Below, piece after piece: positions 24,721 to 36,622 of a DNA stretch of 64,000 nt. How positions within the stretch are numbered: the first letter of the stretch is position 1; each line of letters starts with the position of its first letter. The DNA is from Pelagibacteraceae bacterium AG-337-G06. Lineage in GTDB: Bacteria; Pseudomonadota; Alphaproteobacteria; Pelagibacterales; AG-422-B15. The notes beneath the pieces were generated by a model, which saw only the letters and a program-made list of their open reading frames with translations, did not search any database and had not been told where the DNA came from. Made by a program: the position numbers and the translations under genes. The DNA is taken from positions 95,309 to 159,308 of the forward strand of contig QBZX01000003.1 in assembly GCA_003282175.1 (NCBI GenBank), read 5' to 3'.

Positions 24721-27678
24721 TTATTCAATTGGCAGTTTGAACTTTACGAGAGATACCCCATCTTTATTGTCTTTTATTTCACTTCTTTCCGACTCAGTAG
24801 CAAGTCTTAGAATATTTAATTGGTTTTCAGCATGTCGGTTAGCTATCCCTGTTGCTGGAGAAGCAGATGCTTTTCTTCCAATAAATAAGAGTTCTTCATA
24901 TTTACCGGTTATTGACTGGTTAACTGACTCTACTCGATGCTTTACAAAACGAAATGCTCCCATATTTGACGGCTCTTCTTGAACCCAGTAGATTTCAGCT
25001 TGAGGGTACTCTAGCAATTCTTCTTTTAAAGCTTCATAAGGGAACGGATACAATTGATCAAACCTTAAAATCTGAATATTTTCTTGTTTACGCTTCTCAA
25101 TATAATCATCTAACTCAAAGTAAATTTTTCCTGAGCAAAGAAGTAGTCTATTAATTTTAGATTTTTCAATTTTAGAAAGTTCTTTTCTTAAAATACGGTG
25201 AAAAGTTGAACCATTTGTAAACTCGGCAATATCAGAGACATTCTTTTTATGTCTAAGAGTTGATTTAGGAGTCATTATCACAAGCGGCTTACGAAAATCT
25301 CTTAGCAATTGTCTTCTTAAAACATGAAAGTAATTTGCGGGTGAAGTACAGTTAACTACTTGAATATTATCTTCAGCACAGAGTTGTAAGAATCTCTCTA
25401 GTCTTCCACTTGTATGTTCAGGACCTTGACCTTCATGTCCATGTGGCAGCAAGAGTGTTAGTCCTGACATTCTTAACCATTTCCTTTCACCTGTAGTAAT
25501 AAACTGATCAATTATTGTTTGTGCATTATTTGCAAAATCACCAAATTGCCCCTCCCACAGAACTAAGGTTTGAGGATCTACTTGAGAATAACCATATTCA
25601 AAGCCAAGGACTCCATATTCAGACAAAAAGCTATCAATGATTTCAAAGAAGCCCTGTTCATTTCTAAAATGTCTCAGAGGCACAAACCTATCTTCGTTAA
25701 CTTGATCATATAGCACAGAGTGTCTTTGACTAAAAGTTCCTCTACCAGAGTCTTGTCCTGATAGCCTTACGCCATATCCTTCAGCCAATAGTGATGCAAA
25801 CGCGAGAGACTCGGCGGTCGACCAATCCACTCCTTTTCCTTCATTAATACTATTGAGGCGGTCGTCATAAATTTTTTTAATTCTTTTATGAGGACTAAAA
25901 TCTTTAGGTATTTGATGAATTTCTTTTCCAATTTCTTTAAATTCATCTTCGGTTATAGACGTTTGTCCCCGTCTAGCATCAATAGATGCAACATTTATTC
26001 CTTTCCATGAACCCTCAAGCCAGTCTGCTTTATTAGGTTTGTAAGATTTTGCAGATGCTAGTTCTTCATTTAACTTTTCATTATATGATGAAATTTCATT
26101 ATCAATATCATCCGAAGTTAATACGCCCTCATCAATTAATCTTTGCTGGTAAATATTTAGAGTTGTCGCATGCTCCTTAATTTTTTGATACATTAATGGT
26201 TGCGTAAATTCTGGTAAATCCATTTCATTATGGCCAGCTCTACGATAGCAGAACATATCTACAACGACATCAGTCTTAAATTTATTTCTAAATTCAACAG
26301 CAAGTCTACAAACATGAACTACAGACTCAACATCATCTCCGTTAACGTGGAATATAGGTGCCTGAATAATCTTAGCAATTTCAGTACAATAAGGAGCCGA
26401 TCGTCCATAATGAGGCACAGTTGTAAAACCTATTTGATTATTGATTACAAAATGAATTGTTCCCCCAGTTCGAAAACCTCTTAATTGTGACATTGCAAAT
26501 GTTTCAGCAACTACTCCTTGACCTGCCATGGCTGCATCGCCATGAATGAGCAGACCCATGACTTTGTCATTGGTTTTGTCTTTAAGTAGAGTTTGCTCTG
26601 CTCTTACCTTGCCCATAACAACGGGGTCAACTGCCTCAAGATGGGATGGATTTGGAGTTAACGAAAGGTGAATCTTTTTATCTTCAAATTCTCTATCACT
26701 AGAAATACCTAAATGATATTTAACATCGCCTGATCCAAGTATTTCATTTGGATCTTCACCACCTCCTTCAAACTTTGCCATTATGGACCTCAGAGGAACC
26801 TCCATAACTGATGACAATAATGTCAACCTTCCTCTGTGAGCTGTACCTATGTAAATATCTTCAATTCCAGATAGACAACTTTGTTTGATTATTTGCTCTA
26901 TACCTGGAATAGTTGCCTCACTTCCAACTAATCCAAAACGTTTTGTGCCAATAAATTTTTTATCTAAAAACTTCTCAAACATTTCCGCTTCTAACAAGCG
27001 TTTGAAAATTGCTTTTTTTCCATTTGTAGTAAATTGAGTTTTATTTCTAACTTCTTCTATTCTTTCTTGAACCCATTGTTTTTGATCTGCGTCCTGAATA
27101 TGAACAAATTCTACACCTATAGAACCACAGTATGTCTCTTTTAAAATATTAATAATTTCATTTAGTGTTGTGAAATTAAGTCCAAGGCTTCCATCAATAA
27201 ATATTTCTTTACTGAGGTCTTTCTCTTCAAAACCATAATTTCTGTAATCTAATTCAGGGTAATTTTTTATCTCTTTTAAATTTAATGGATCAAGTTGAGA
27301 TGCTAAATGGCCATTAACCCTAAAAGCTCGAATTAGTCTTATTGCTCTAATTGAATCGTATATTTGTTCTTTTAATTTATCTGAAGAAATATTTGTACTG
27401 ATATTTTCATTAATTTTGTAAGACTTTTTTTCCCAAGAATTATTAATATTAATTGCTAAATCTTCTTCAGTTGCAAAATCGTTATTTGCCCAACTAGCTC
27501 TTAAAATATTTTGTTCATTTAAATTTTTTGATAATCCTGAAAAAAATATTTTCCAATCTTCTGGTATTTGATTTGGATCAGTTTGATACTTTTCATACAT
27601 TTGCTCAATGTAGGTGGCATTAGAACCATGTAAGAAAGAGGTTTTGTCAAAAATATCATTTGTTGAGGTTTTAGTCAT
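24721..27678 (-). CDS. sucA: 2-oxoglutarate dehydrogenase E1
   Basis: GTAHRGRLTLLSSVMEVPLRSI, LIHGDAAMAGQGVVAETFAMSQLRGFRTGGTIHFVINNQIGFTT. Confidence 0.98.
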   Translation of the reverse strand: MTKTSTNDIFDKTSFLHGSNATYIEQMYEKYQTDPNQIPEDWKIFFSGLSKNLNEQNILRASWANNDFATEEDLAININNSWEKKSYKINENISTNISSDKLKEQIYDSIRAIRLIRAFRVNGHLASQLDPLNLKEIKNYPELDYRNYGFEEKDLSKEIFIDGSLGLNFTTLNEIINILKETYCGSIGVEFVHIQDADQKQWVQERIEEVRNKTQFTTNGKKAIFKRLLEAEMFEKFLDKKFIGTKRFGLVGSEATIPGIEQIIKQSCLSGIEDIYIGTAHRGRLTLLSSVMEVPLRSIMAKFEGGGEDPNEILGSGDVKYHLGISSDREFEDKKIHLSLTPNPSHLEAVDPVVMGKVRAEQTLLKDKTNDKVMGLLIHGDAAMAGQGVVAETFAMSQLRGFRTGGTIHFVINNQIGFTTVPHYGRSAPYCTEIAKIIQAPIFHVNGDDVESVVHVCRLAVEFRNKFKTDVVVDMFCYRRAGHNEMDLPEFTQPLMYQKIKEHATTLNIYQQRLIDEGVLTSDDIDNEISSYNEKLNEELASAKSYKPNKADWLEGSWKGINVASIDARRGQTSITEDEFKEIGKEIHQIPKDFSPHKRIKKIYDDRLNSINEGKGVDWSTAESLAFASLLAEGYGVRLSGQDSGRGTFSQRHSVLYDQVNEDRFVPLRHFRNEQGFFEIIDSFLSEYGVLGFEYGYSQVDPQTLVLWEGQFGDFANNAQTIIDQFITTGERKWLRMSGLTLLLPHGHEGQGPEHTSGRLERFLQLCAEDNIQVVNCTSPANYFHVLRRQLLRDFRKPLVIMTPKSTLRHKKNVSDIAEFTNGSTFHRILRKELSKIEKSKINRLLLCSGKIYFELDDYIEKRKQENIQILRFDQLYPFPYEALKEELLEYPQAEIYWVQEEPSNMGAFRFVKHRVESVNQSITGKYEELLFIGRKASASPATGIANRHAENQLNILRLATESERSEIKDNKDGVSLVKFKLPIE

Positions 27679-27692
27679 TCAGTAAAATTACT

Positions 27693-28574
27693 TTAGATTT
27701 GATTCTTCAATACCTCAAGTAAAGTCGATCCTAATGCTGCTGGAGAATTTGAAATTTTGATACCAGCTTCTTTCATTGCCTCAATTTTATCCTCTGCTCC
27801 GCCTTTTCCGCCAGAAACAATTGCGCCAGCATGTCCCATTCTTCTGCCTGGAGGAGCGGAGGTCCCAGCAATAAAGCCCACCGTAGGTTTTTTTGTATTT
27901 TGTTTCTTCAAGAATTCAGCAGCTTCTTCTTCTGCTGATCCACCAATTTCTCCGATCATAATTATTGACTCAGTTTCTGGATCAGCAAGGAACAAATCTA
28001 AACAATCAATGAAATTAGTTCCATTGATTGGATCACCCCCTATGCCAATACATGTAGATTGACCCAAGCCTGCTACTGTAGTTTGATATACTGCTTCATA
28101 AGTAAGAGTTCCTGATCGTGAGACAATACCTACATTACCTTTTTTATGAATATGAGCTGGCATAATGCCTATTTTGCACTCATCGGGTGTAATTATCCCT
28201 GGACAGTTAGGACCAATTAACCTTGAAGATGAAGAACTTAATCTATCTTTAACTTTCATCATATCCATCACAGGAATACCTTCTGTAATGCAAACAATTA
28301 ATTCAATCTCACTGTCTATCGCCTCAATGATCGCGTTTGCTGCGTAGGGCGGTGGAACATAAATAACTGTGGCATTAGCATTAGTTTTTTCTTTCGCTTC
28401 TTTTACTGTATCGAAAACTGGAAGTTCAAGATGCATTGACCCACCTTTTTTAGGTGTAACACCTCCAACCATATTTGTCCCATATTTGATAGCCTGCTCA
28501 GAATGAAACGTTCCCTGTGCTCCAGTAAACCCCTGGCAAATAACTCTTGTATCTTTATTGACGATAACAGACAT
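27693..28574 (-). CDS. sucD: succinyl-CoA synthetase subunit alpha
   Basis: [41 protein letters not shown]. Confidence 0.98.
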   Translation of the reverse strand: MSVIVNKDTRVICQGFTGAQGTFHSEQAIKYGTNMVGGVTPKKGGSMHLELPVFDTVKEAKEKTNANATVIYVPPPYAANAIIEAIDSEIELIVCITEGIPVMDMMKVKDRLSSSSSRLIGPNCPGIITPDECKIGIMPAHIHKKGNVGIVSRSGTLTYEAVYQTTVAGLGQSTCIGIGGDPINGTNFIDCLDLFLADPETESIIMIGEIGGSAEEEAAEFLKKQNTKKPTVGFIAGTSAPPGRRMGHAGAIVSGGKGGAEDKIEAMKEAGIKISNSPAALGSTLLEVLKNQI

Positions 28575-29731
28575 TAAACAAGCTTAACTATTTTTTTTGC
28601 AGCATCATCAAGGTCATTTGCAGAAATGATTTCTATTCCTGAATTTTCAAGGATCTGTTTTCCTTGGTCTACATTAGTACCTTCTAATCTAACAACAAGA
28701 GGAACAGAAATTTTTAATTCCTTTGCTGCAGAAACAATTCCCTCGGCAATAACATCACATCTCATGATACCGCCAAAAATATTCACGAGTATCCCTTTAA
28801 CACCCTGGTCTGAAAGGATGATTTTAAAAGCACTCGATACTTTTTCTTTTGACGCGCCACCGCCAACATCTAAAAAATTTGCAGGTTCGCCGCCATACAT
28901 TTTAATAATATCAAGACTAGCCATAGCAAGTCCTGCTCCATTTACCATACATCCTATATTTCCATCCAATTTAATATAGGCAAGGTCATACTTTGCTGCT
29001 TCTCTCTCATATTCATCTTCTTCATTTTCATCTCTTAATTCTTCAATTTCGGGGTGCCGATAAATTGCATTATCATCAAAGTTTACTTTTGCGTCTAAAC
29101 ATAAAAGTTTATTTGTATTTGTGACTATTAGAGGATTAACTTCAACAAGACTTGCATCTTTTTCAATAAAAAATAAATACATATTTTTAATCAGATCCGA
29201 TAATTGATTATTTAAATCATCGTCTATTTCAAAAGCCTTTTGAATCATTTCAATATCATTCTTTGTAACACCTATTGATGGTTCAATTTGAACTGTAGTA
29301 ATATTTTCAGGCGTATCAGCGGCGACTGCTTCTATATCCATGCCTCCCATTTTAGAAACTATAAATGCGACTTTACTAGTTGATCGGTCTAGCAGACACG
29401 AGAGATATAATTCCTTTTCTATATCAGAACCATTTTCAATGTAAATTCGCTTAACCTCTTTACCTGATACTCCAGTTTGAGGAGTAACTAAATTCATGCC
29501 ATACATTTTGTTCGCTTCGTTAAGTGCATCTTCTTTAGAAGAAACAACTTTGACACCTCCGCCTTTTCCTCTTCCCCCTGCATGTATTTGAGCCTTCACT
29601 ACCCACACTGGACCTACAACTTCATTTACAGCTCTTTCTATCTCATCTGCACTATAAGCTACAGAGCCTGATGAAACTGGAATGTTATAACCTCTAAACA
29701 AATCCTTGGCTTGATGTTCGTGAATGTTCAT
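28574..29731 (-). CDS. sucC: succinyl-CoA synthetase subunit beta
   Basis: [50 protein letters not shown]. Confidence 0.98.
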   Translation of the reverse strand: MNIHEHQAKDLFRGYNIPVSSGSVAYSADEIERAVNEVVGPVWVVKAQIHAGGRGKGGGVKVVSSKEDALNEANKMYGMNLVTPQTGVSGKEVKRIYIENGSDIEKELYLSCLLDRSTSKVAFIVSKMGGMDIEAVAADTPENITTVQIEPSIGVTKNDIEMIQKAFEIDDDLNNQLSDLIKNMYLFFIEKDASLVEVNPLIVTNTNKLLCLDAKVNFDDNAIYRHPEIEELRDENEEDEYEREAAKYDLAYIKLDGNIGCMVNGAGLAMASLDIIKMYGGEPANFLDVGGGASKEKVSSAFKIILSDQGVKGILVNIFGGIMRCDVIAEGIVSAAKELKISVPLVVRLEGTNVDQGKQILENSGIEIISANDLDDAAKKIVKLV

Positions 29732-29733
29732 AT

Positions 29734-30696
29734 TTACTTTAATGAGGGATCTATGTTTTTAGCTGCATCAAATAATTCATTTACAGCTTCTATTGAAGTA
29801 TCAAAAAGTTTTTTTTCTTCAGCATCTAAGTCTAATTCAACAACTTCTTCAATTCCTCCTGATCCGATAATAACAGGAACACCAACATAAAGATCTGAAA
29901 CACCGTATTCCCCATTTAAATGCGCAGCACAAGGTAAAGTTTTCTTTTTATTATTTAGATAAGAGTCAGCCATTTCAATTCCAGACGCTGCCGGACCATA
30001 AAATGCGGACCCAACTTCTAACAATTTTACTACTTCAGCTCCTCCCTTCCGGGTTCTGTCAATTATTTCATCAAGTTTTGATTGTGATATTTGACCTTGG
30101 TTTACTAGCTCCATCAGGGGCTTTCCACTCACCGTTGTTCGATTGGGAACGGGAACCATAGTATCTCCATGTCCACCCAAAACAAAAGAGTCTACTTCAC
30201 GTATGGGTACATTGAGTTCATGTGATAAGAAATATTTAAATCTTGAAGTATCCAGCACACCTGCCATACCAATCACTTTATTTTTTGGTAAGCCAGAATA
30301 TTTTTGTAACGCCATTACAATTACATCTAATGGATTTGTGATACAAATCACAAAAGCATCAGGTGATGTAGATTTGATACCTTCAGCAACTTGCTTAATG
30401 ATTTTCAAGTTGGTGCCTAAGAGATCGTCTCTTGTCATGCCTGGCTTTCTTGGTACGCCAGCAGTAATTATGATAACATCAGAATCTCGAGTATCTTCGT
30501 AATTATCTGTTCCCGATAGGGAAACATTAAAGCCATCAATTGCCGATGACTGTGAAATATCTAATGCTTTTCCTTTAGCTAAACCAGCCATTAAGTCAAA
30601 AAGAACAACATCACCTAATTCTTTCATTGCTGCGAGATGGGCTAACGTACCTCCAATTTGACCAGCTCCAATAAGTGATATTTTTTTATTTTTCAT
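29734..30696 (-). CDS. mdh: malate dehydrogenase
   Basis: [55 protein letters not shown]. Confidence 0.97.
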   Translation of the reverse strand: MKNKKISLIGAGQIGGTLAHLAAMKELGDVVLFDLMAGLAKGKALDISQSSAIDGFNVSLSGTDNYEDTRDSDVIIITAGVPRKPGMTRDDLLGTNLKIIKQVAEGIKSTSPDAFVICITNPLDVIVMALQKYSGLPKNKVIGMAGVLDTSRFKYFLSHELNVPIREVDSFVLGGHGDTMVPVPNRTTVSGKPLMELVNQGQISQSKLDEIIDRTRKGGAEVVKLLEVGSAFYGPAASGIEMADSYLNNKKKTLPCAAHLNGEYGVSDLYVGVPVIIGSGGIEEVVELDLDAEEKKLFDTSIEAVNELFDAAKNIDPSLK

Positions 30697-30759
30697 CTGA
30701 GAATATTTACAATCCGTAAACTAACTAGATAGAGATTAAAATCAAGCTAAGAATCTAAA

Positions 30760-32253
30760 TTATTTCATTGTTGGAATTGTAAATTCTGCACCTTCTCTTA
30801 TTCCAGTTGGCCACCTTGAAGTAACTGTTTTCAGTCGAGTAAAGAACCTTACTCCATCCATGCCATGCATTGCGTGATCACCAAATAAAGACCTCTTCCA
30901 TCCTCCGAAACTATGAAAAGCCATTGGAACTGGAATGGGTACATTAACTCCCACCATACCAATTTTACATTGATTAGAAAAAGCACGGGCAGTATCTCCA
31001 TCTCGAGTATAAATAGTAGTGCCGTTTCCAAATTCATGATCATTTACCATTTTTAAAGCATCATTAAAGGTTGGTTGACGCACAACTGACAATACAGGAC
31101 CAAATATTTCCTCTCTATATATCTTCATGTCCTCTTTAACATGATCAAATAAACAGCCACCTATGAAATATCCGTTTTCATACCCTTGAAGTGAAATTGA
31201 TCTTCCATCAACAATTAATTCAGCTCCGTCAGATACCCCTGCATCAACATAGCTTTTAACTTTTGCAAGATGAACATCACTGATCAATGGGCCCATTTCA
31301 ACTTCTGGATCGGTTCCAGGACCTACCTTCAAATTCTGAACGCGAGGTGTTAATTTTTCAATTAGCTTATCTCCTACATCACCAACAGCAACGGCGACCG
31401 ATAAAGCCATGCATCTCTCGCCAGCAGAACCGTATCCTGCACCAATCAAGCCATCAACAACTTGATCAAGATCAGCGTCAGGCATAACAACCATATGATT
31501 CTTAGCGCCTCCCAGGGATTGAACTCTTTTATTATGCTTTGAAGATGTATGATAAATGTATTCAGCAACTGGGGTTGACCCTACAAAGCTCACAGAGTCT
31601 ACTTCTGGATCAGTTATTAATAAATCAACTGCTTCTTTATCTCCATTAATTACATTAAATACTCCATCTGGAAGTCCAGCTTCTTTTAATAATTCAGCCA
31701 ACATATAAGGAACTGTTGGATCTTTTTCACTTGGTTTAAGAATAAATGAATTTCCACATGCTATCGACATGACGAACATCCACATTGGAACCATGGCTGG
31801 AAAATTAAATGGAGAAATACCAACACTTACACCCAATGGCTGTCTCATGCTCCAACTATCAATATCAGACCCTACGTTTTCAGAGTATTCACCCTTAAGA
31901 AGATGAGGAATACCACAGGCGAATTCTACAACTTCCATGCCCCTAGTAATTGAACCTGCTGAGTCTGATAAAATCTTGCCATGCTCAGAAGTCAGCTCTA
32001 GCGCAAGCTTATCCATATCTCGCAGAATTAAATCTTTAAACCTAAAAAAAACCCTTGATCTTGTTAAGGGTGGAGTTGCAGCCCATTTTTTTCCTGCTTC
32101 AACTGCACATTCTATTGCAAGCTTTACGTCCTCAGAGTTAGCAAATGAGACTTTTTTTGTTTTTTCTCCATTCACAGGATTAAATACATCACCAAACCGT
32201 TCAGATTTACTAATATACTCTTTGCCATTAATAAAATGATTAATTACTTTCAT
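30760..32253 (-). CDS. mmsA: CoA-acylating methylmalonate-semialdehyde dehydrogenase
   Basis: FINGKEYISKSERFGDVFNPVNGE..., GERCMALSVAVAVGD, PIPVPMAFHSFGGWKRSLFGD. Confidence 0.95.
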   Translation of the reverse strand: MKVINHFINGKEYISKSERFGDVFNPVNGEKTKKVSFANSEDVKLAIECAVEAGKKWAATPPLTRSRVFFRFKDLILRDMDKLALELTSEHGKILSDSAGSITRGMEVVEFACGIPHLLKGEYSENVGSDIDSWSMRQPLGVSVGISPFNFPAMVPMWMFVMSIACGNSFILKPSEKDPTVPYMLAELLKEAGLPDGVFNVINGDKEAVDLLITDPEVDSVSFVGSTPVAEYIYHTSSKHNKRVQSLGGAKNHMVVMPDADLDQVVDGLIGAGYGSAGERCMALSVAVAVGDVGDKLIEKLTPRVQNLKVGPGTDPEVEMGPLISDVHLAKVKSYVDAGVSDGAELIVDGRSISLQGYENGYFIGGCLFDHVKEDMKIYREEIFGPVLSVVRQPTFNDALKMVNDHEFGNGTTIYTRDGDTARAFSNQCKIGMVGVNVPIPVPMAFHSFGGWKRSLFGDHAMHGMDGVRFFTRLKTVTSRWPTGIREGAEFTIPTMK

Positions 32254-32262
32254 TAAAGCTTC

Positions 32263-33270
32263 CTATATTTCGAAATTTTCACTAATAGCCTCGCAGCTTT
32301 TAGTCCATAGTAGATTTTTGGTCTCATCATTGTCGTAAAAAGACTCAAGCGGAAATGACTTTGCTTTACCCTTAGCTCCTTTTAAACCAGGTCCAACAAT
32401 TGATCCTGAATTAATTTTAGGATCAGCAATACACCTTAATAATCCTAAGGTTCCATCCTTTTCAGACTGACCAAACTTCATCATATATTTTGTAAAAAGA
32501 CTACTCAAGCCACCGTCTTCAACAGTAGTAGATTGTAAATCACTTTCTGCAAGACCAGGATGTGCGACCATTGCTCTAATTTTTGAATTTTTATTCTTTA
32601 ATTTCTCATGTAGACATGCAGTAAATGCAGCATTTGCAAGTTTTGTTTGAGCATAACGTTCCCAACGACCGGTACCAAAAATCATACTGCCTTTGTCCCC
32701 ACCTAAGTTACCACCTTTTTTTTCAAAAAACTTTTCCTTTAATTTTTTAGCTTGAGTACGTGCAATACTTGAATGATTGACGATTCTTGCTTCATTTCTT
32801 AATTGCGATGCTTTATCTAATAATGGCATACATAACTTAGTAAGAAGAAAATGAGAAAGATGATTTGTTTGCATCTGCACATCAAAACCATCAATTGTAG
32901 CTTTATCTTTTAGTGCCATTACACCAGCATTATTACACAAGACGTCGAGGCCATCTGGGCAAATTTCACTTACTTTTAATGATGCTGATTTAACTGATTC
33001 AAAGCTTTGAAGATCACAATCTACTTTATGAAAATCTCCATTTGAGCAGTTATCATTTAACAAAGCATAAGAAGTTTCAGCTCTGTCTGATGGACGATTT
33101 AGTAATAATACTCGTGCACCAAGCTTAGCAACTGACTCAGCAGCATAAAACCCTAATCCCGAAGTTGTACCTGTTATGGCGACTGATTTAGTTTCCATTG
33201 ATGGAAGTGAATTGAATAAGTCTTCAAAATACTTGGTTTTTAAGTTAGGTTTGGTGTAAGAATTCTTCAT
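32263..33270 (-). CDS. short-chain dehydrogenase/reductase
   Basis: VAITGTTSGLGFYAAESVAKLGARVLLLNR, NNAGVMALKD, RYAQTKLANAAF (YxxxK). Confidence 0.9.
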   Translation of the reverse strand: MKNSYTKPNLKTKYFEDLFNSLPSMETKSVAITGTTSGLGFYAAESVAKLGARVLLLNRPSDRAETSYALLNDNCSNGDFHKVDCDLQSFESVKSASLKVSEICPDGLDVLCNNAGVMALKDKATIDGFDVQMQTNHLSHFLLTKLCMPLLDKASQLRNEARIVNHSSIARTQAKKLKEKFFEKKGGNLGGDKGSMIFGTGRWERYAQTKLANAAFTACLHEKLKNKNSKIRAMVAHPGLAESDLQSTTVEDGGLSSLFTKYMMKFGQSEKDGTLGLLRCIADPKINSGSIVGPGLKGAKGKAKSFPLESFYDNDETKNLLWTKSCEAISENFEI

Positions 33271-33319
33271 ACATAAATTATTGTAAATTAATTAAGGCTA
33301 ATAGCAATGTTTGAAAATT

Positions 33320-33553
33320 ATGAGAAAACTTGATCTCCACGGTTTTACACTAGAAGAGGCTTATCAAGAATTTACTGATTTTATTTACAGTGCGTATGAG
33401 GATAGTATTTCTAAAGTCGAAATTATTACTGGTAATAGTGGTCAAATAAAAAAAGAATTTCCCCATTGGGCAGAGAATAATCATCAAATCAGATATATAG
33501 AAAACAGCTGGCATAAGGGAAGTTTTTTAGTGAAAATTGAGAAAAAATATTGA
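33320..33553 (+). CDS. small standalone Smr-domain-like protein
   Basis: MRKLDLHGFTLEEAYQEFTDFI ... VEIITGNSGQIKKEFPHWAE; LDLHG motif with a divergent HGxG-equivalent. Confidence 0.7.
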   Translation: MRKLDLHGFTLEEAYQEFTDFIYSAYEDSISKVEIITGNSGQIKKEFPHWAENNHQIRYIENSWHKGSFLVKIEKKY

Positions 33554-33602
33554 GCATTGCATTTGTCAAGTTGGCAGTCGTATTTAGGTTCAATTATGTG
33601 TG

Positions 33603-33685
33603 AAGAATACTATATGTAGGATGTTGATGGACAACGCGATATTCTTTTTTCATTAATTCCCCTAATTAATAGTTGTCCATCATCC
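33603..33685. other. candidate structured RNA or bidirectional terminator: long hairpin with possible pseudoknot
   Basis: GGATG(TTG)ATGGACAAC (33619-33635) pairs with GTTGTCCATCATCC (33672-33685); nested ATTAATT/AATTAAT (33652-33658 / 33664-33670); AAGAATA (33603-33609) complements TATTCTT (33640-33646). Confidence 0.45.
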
Positions 33686-33734
33686 CCCCAATAAAACGGT
33701 TTTCAAGCAAACAAAGATATTTTTTAATTGATGA

Positions 33735-34511
33735 TTATTGTTGTGCAATCATCTGCTTAATTCCAGCAATTGCTTTAGCTGGGTTAAGGCCTTTTGGACA
33801 GGCTTGAGTACAGTTCATTATGGTGTGACATCTATAGACTTTAAATGTGTCATCCAGTTCTTTAAGTCTTTCTTTTCTTTCTTCATCACGACTATCCTGC
33901 AACCACCTATAGGATTGCAGTAAGACAGCTGGTCCTAAATACTTATCACTGTTCCACCAATAACTAGGACAAGATGTAGAACAACAAGCACATAATATGC
34001 ATTCATACAAGCCATCAAGTTTTTCTCGATCATTTCTTGATTGAATATTTTCTGTATCAGTCGCTTCTTGTTTTTGTTTTATTAGCCATGGCTTTATAGA
34101 CTTTAGTTGTTTGTAAAGATTTTTCAGATTCGTTACCAAGTCTTTGATAACGGGCATGTGAGGTAAAGGATATATTTTAATATCACCTTTCACATCTGAT
34201 ATTGCTTTTGTACATGCTAGTGTATTTGTACCATCAATATTCATAGCACATGAGCCGCAAATTCCTTCTCTGCAAGATCTTCTAAAAGTTAAAGAAGTAT
34301 CAACTTCATTTTTAATCTTCATAACAGCATCTAATACCATAGGACCGCAATCATCGATATCAACTTCATAAGTATCCATTCTAGGATTCTTATCATCCTC
34401 AGGAGACCATCTGTAAATTTTAAACTTTTTTACACGTTTATTTTCAGATTCTAATTTATAATAATCACCGTCAGTGAGTTTTGAGTTATCTGGAAGGTTA
34501 AATTGAACCAT
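33735..34511 (-). CDS. sdhB: succinate dehydrogenase iron-sulfur subunit
   Basis: [56 protein letters not shown]. Confidence 0.98.
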   Translation of the reverse strand: MVQFNLPDNSKLTDGDYYKLESENKRVKKFKIYRWSPEDDKNPRMDTYEVDIDDCGPMVLDAVMKIKNEVDTSLTFRRSCREGICGSCAMNIDGTNTLACTKAISDVKGDIKIYPLPHMPVIKDLVTNLKNLYKQLKSIKPWLIKQKQEATDTENIQSRNDREKLDGLYECILCACCSTSCPSYWWNSDKYLGPAVLLQSYRWLQDSRDEERKERLKELDDTFKVYRCHTIMNCTQACPKGLNPAKAIAGIKQMIAQQ

Positions 34512-36286
34512 TAATAAACTCTTGCTTTAGGTTCTATATATTTAACTTCATTTGAAAGGGTGTATTCATGAACTGATCTGTATTCCAGCTTACATTTTTC
34601 GTCGTCAAGCCAGGATAGTGTATGTTTCATCCAATTTTTATCGTCTCTTTCCTTGAAATCTTCTCTAGCATGCGCACCTCTGCTCTCTTTTCTATTATGA
34701 GCAGAATTCATAGTGACCACAGCTTGAGCAATAAGATTTTTATATTCTAAAGACTCTAATAAATCTGTATTCCAAACAAGTGATTTATCTTTTATCTTTA
34801 AGTTTTCACTATCCAACCAAGTTTCTTCGATGAGCTTTTTTCCTTCTGACATAATTTCGTCATCTCGGAATACCGCACAATGTTTTTGCATGACTTTTTG
34901 CATTTGAGACCTCAGTTCAGCAGTTGTAACATCACCGTCAGAATTTCTGGTAGCATCAAATCTTGCTATTACATCATCAATGACTGATTTAGGAATATCT
35001 TTATTTTTTTCGCCCTTAGGAACAATATCGTCAATTCTGTCTGCAGCAGCTTTTCCAAAAACAACAAGGTCAATTAGAGAATTAGATCCTAACCTATTTG
35101 CGCCATGAACGCTCACACAAGCTGACTCCCCAACAGCCATTAGCCCAGGTACGACTGTTTCATCACCCTTGACAAGATTCATAACCTCACCGTGGAAGTT
35201 GGTTGGTATTCCGCCCATATTATAATGAACTGTAGGTATTATGGGTATTGGATCTTTAGTTACATCCACTCCAGCAAAAACTTTTGCAGACTCTGATATC
35301 CCTGGTAGTCTTTCTTCAAGAATATTGGAGTCAATATGGTCTAGATGAAGATACATGTGATCTTTATCTTTCCCAACGCCTCTTCCATCAATAATTTCTT
35401 TGGTAATAGATCGTGACACTACATCTCTTGAGGCTAAGTCCTTTGCAGATGGAGCGTACCTTTCCATAAACCTTTCTCCTTCACTATTTACCAGGTATCC
35501 TCCTTCTCCTCTAGCGCCTTCAGTTATCAAACATCCAACACCATAAATTCCTGTAGGATGAAATTGAACAAATTCCATATCTTGCAGAGGAAGACCTGCC
35601 CTTAACACCATTGCATTTCCATCTCCTGTACATGTGTGAGCAGATGTAGCAGAGAAATAAACTCTTCCATAACCACCAGATGCTAATACGGTTTGTTTTG
35701 AATTAAATACATGTAGCTTACCATCCTCTAAACACCAGGCAACAACACCTCTGCATTCTCCTTCAACCATTAGTAAATCTAAAACAAAGTACTCAATGTA
35801 ATAATCCACATCGTGTTTGAGTGATTGCCCATAAAGAGTATGAATTATTGCATGGCCAGTTCTGTCTGCTGCAGCACATGTTCTTTGCGCAGTTCCATCG
35901 CCATAATTTTTTGTCATACCACCAAAAGCTCGCTGATATATTTTACCATCTTCTGTTCGACTGAATGGCACGCCATAATTTTCTAATTCTAAAACTGCTT
36001 TAGGCGCATTCTTACATAAATATTCGATTGCATCCTGGTCTCCAAGCCAATCTGACCCTTTAACTGTATCGTACATATGCCATCGCCAATCATCTTCTCC
36101 CATGTTTCCTAACGCAGCTGAGATTCCACCCTGTGCAGCAACCGTATGACTTCTTGTTGGAAACACTTTAGAGATACAAGCTGTCTTATATCCATTTTCT
36201 ACAGCGCCAACTGTTGCTCTTAATCCGGAGCCTCCAGCACCTACAACAACAACGTCGTAATCATGATATTCGATTTCGTAACTCAT
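34511..36286 (-). CDS. sdhA: succinate dehydrogenase flavoprotein subunit
   Basis: [58 protein letters not shown]. Confidence 0.98.
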   Translation of the reverse strand: MSYEIEYHDYDVVVVGAGGSGLRATVGAVENGYKTACISKVFPTRSHTVAAQGGISAALGNMGEDDWRWHMYDTVKGSDWLGDQDAIEYLCKNAPKAVLELENYGVPFSRTEDGKIYQRAFGGMTKNYGDGTAQRTCAAADRTGHAIIHTLYGQSLKHDVDYYIEYFVLDLLMVEGECRGVVAWCLEDGKLHVFNSKQTVLASGGYGRVYFSATSAHTCTGDGNAMVLRAGLPLQDMEFVQFHPTGIYGVGCLITEGARGEGGYLVNSEGERFMERYAPSAKDLASRDVVSRSITKEIIDGRGVGKDKDHMYLHLDHIDSNILEERLPGISESAKVFAGVDVTKDPIPIIPTVHYNMGGIPTNFHGEVMNLVKGDETVVPGLMAVGESACVSVHGANRLGSNSLIDLVVFGKAAADRIDDIVPKGEKNKDIPKSVIDDVIARFDATRNSDGDVTTAELRSQMQKVMQKHCAVFRDDEIMSEGKKLIEETWLDSENLKIKDKSLVWNTDLLESLEYKNLIAQAVVTMNSAHNRKESRGAHAREDFKERDDKNWMKHTLSWLDDEKCKLEYRSVHEYTLSNEVKYIEPKARVY

Positions 36287-36287
36287 A

Positions 36288-36620
36288 TTAAAAAATTAAA
36301 ATTAACCACATTGATAAACATACAAAGATTAAAATAAGTATAAAAAAGAATGATATTAATAAATTAATTACCTTTTTAGCAGATTCGTCATGAATATAAT
36401 CTTCTAGTATCTCGTTAACTCCTAATCTCATATGAATTAGCCCTAAAACGGTAAATATCAATATAAATAAAATTGACCATAGGCTTCTTAATTCTTCCAA
36501 TATCAACTGATAAGGTTCGCCAGAGAAATGAATTATTCTCACAAACAGATATATGATGAATGGAATCAATAAAATGGTAGTTAATCTATGAATTTTCCAT
36601 GCATTTTTTGCTGATTCCAT
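36288..36620 (-). CDS. sdhD: succinate dehydrogenase membrane anchor subunit
   Basis: Three TM segments, [18 protein letters not shown]; likely start MESAKNAW at 36620, internal to the listed ORF. Confidence 0.85.
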   Translation of the reverse strand: MESAKNAWKIHRLTTILLIPFIIYLFVRIIHFSGEPYQLILEELRSLWSILFILIFTVLGLIHMRLGVNEILEDYIHDESAKKVINLLISFFFILILIFVCLSMWLILIF

Positions 36621-36622
36621 AA

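Noticed and set aside
27757-28347. + strand ORFs antisense to sucD
   Set aside because: Opposite strand of well-conserved sucD; Pro/Ile-rich composition typical of antisense ORFs
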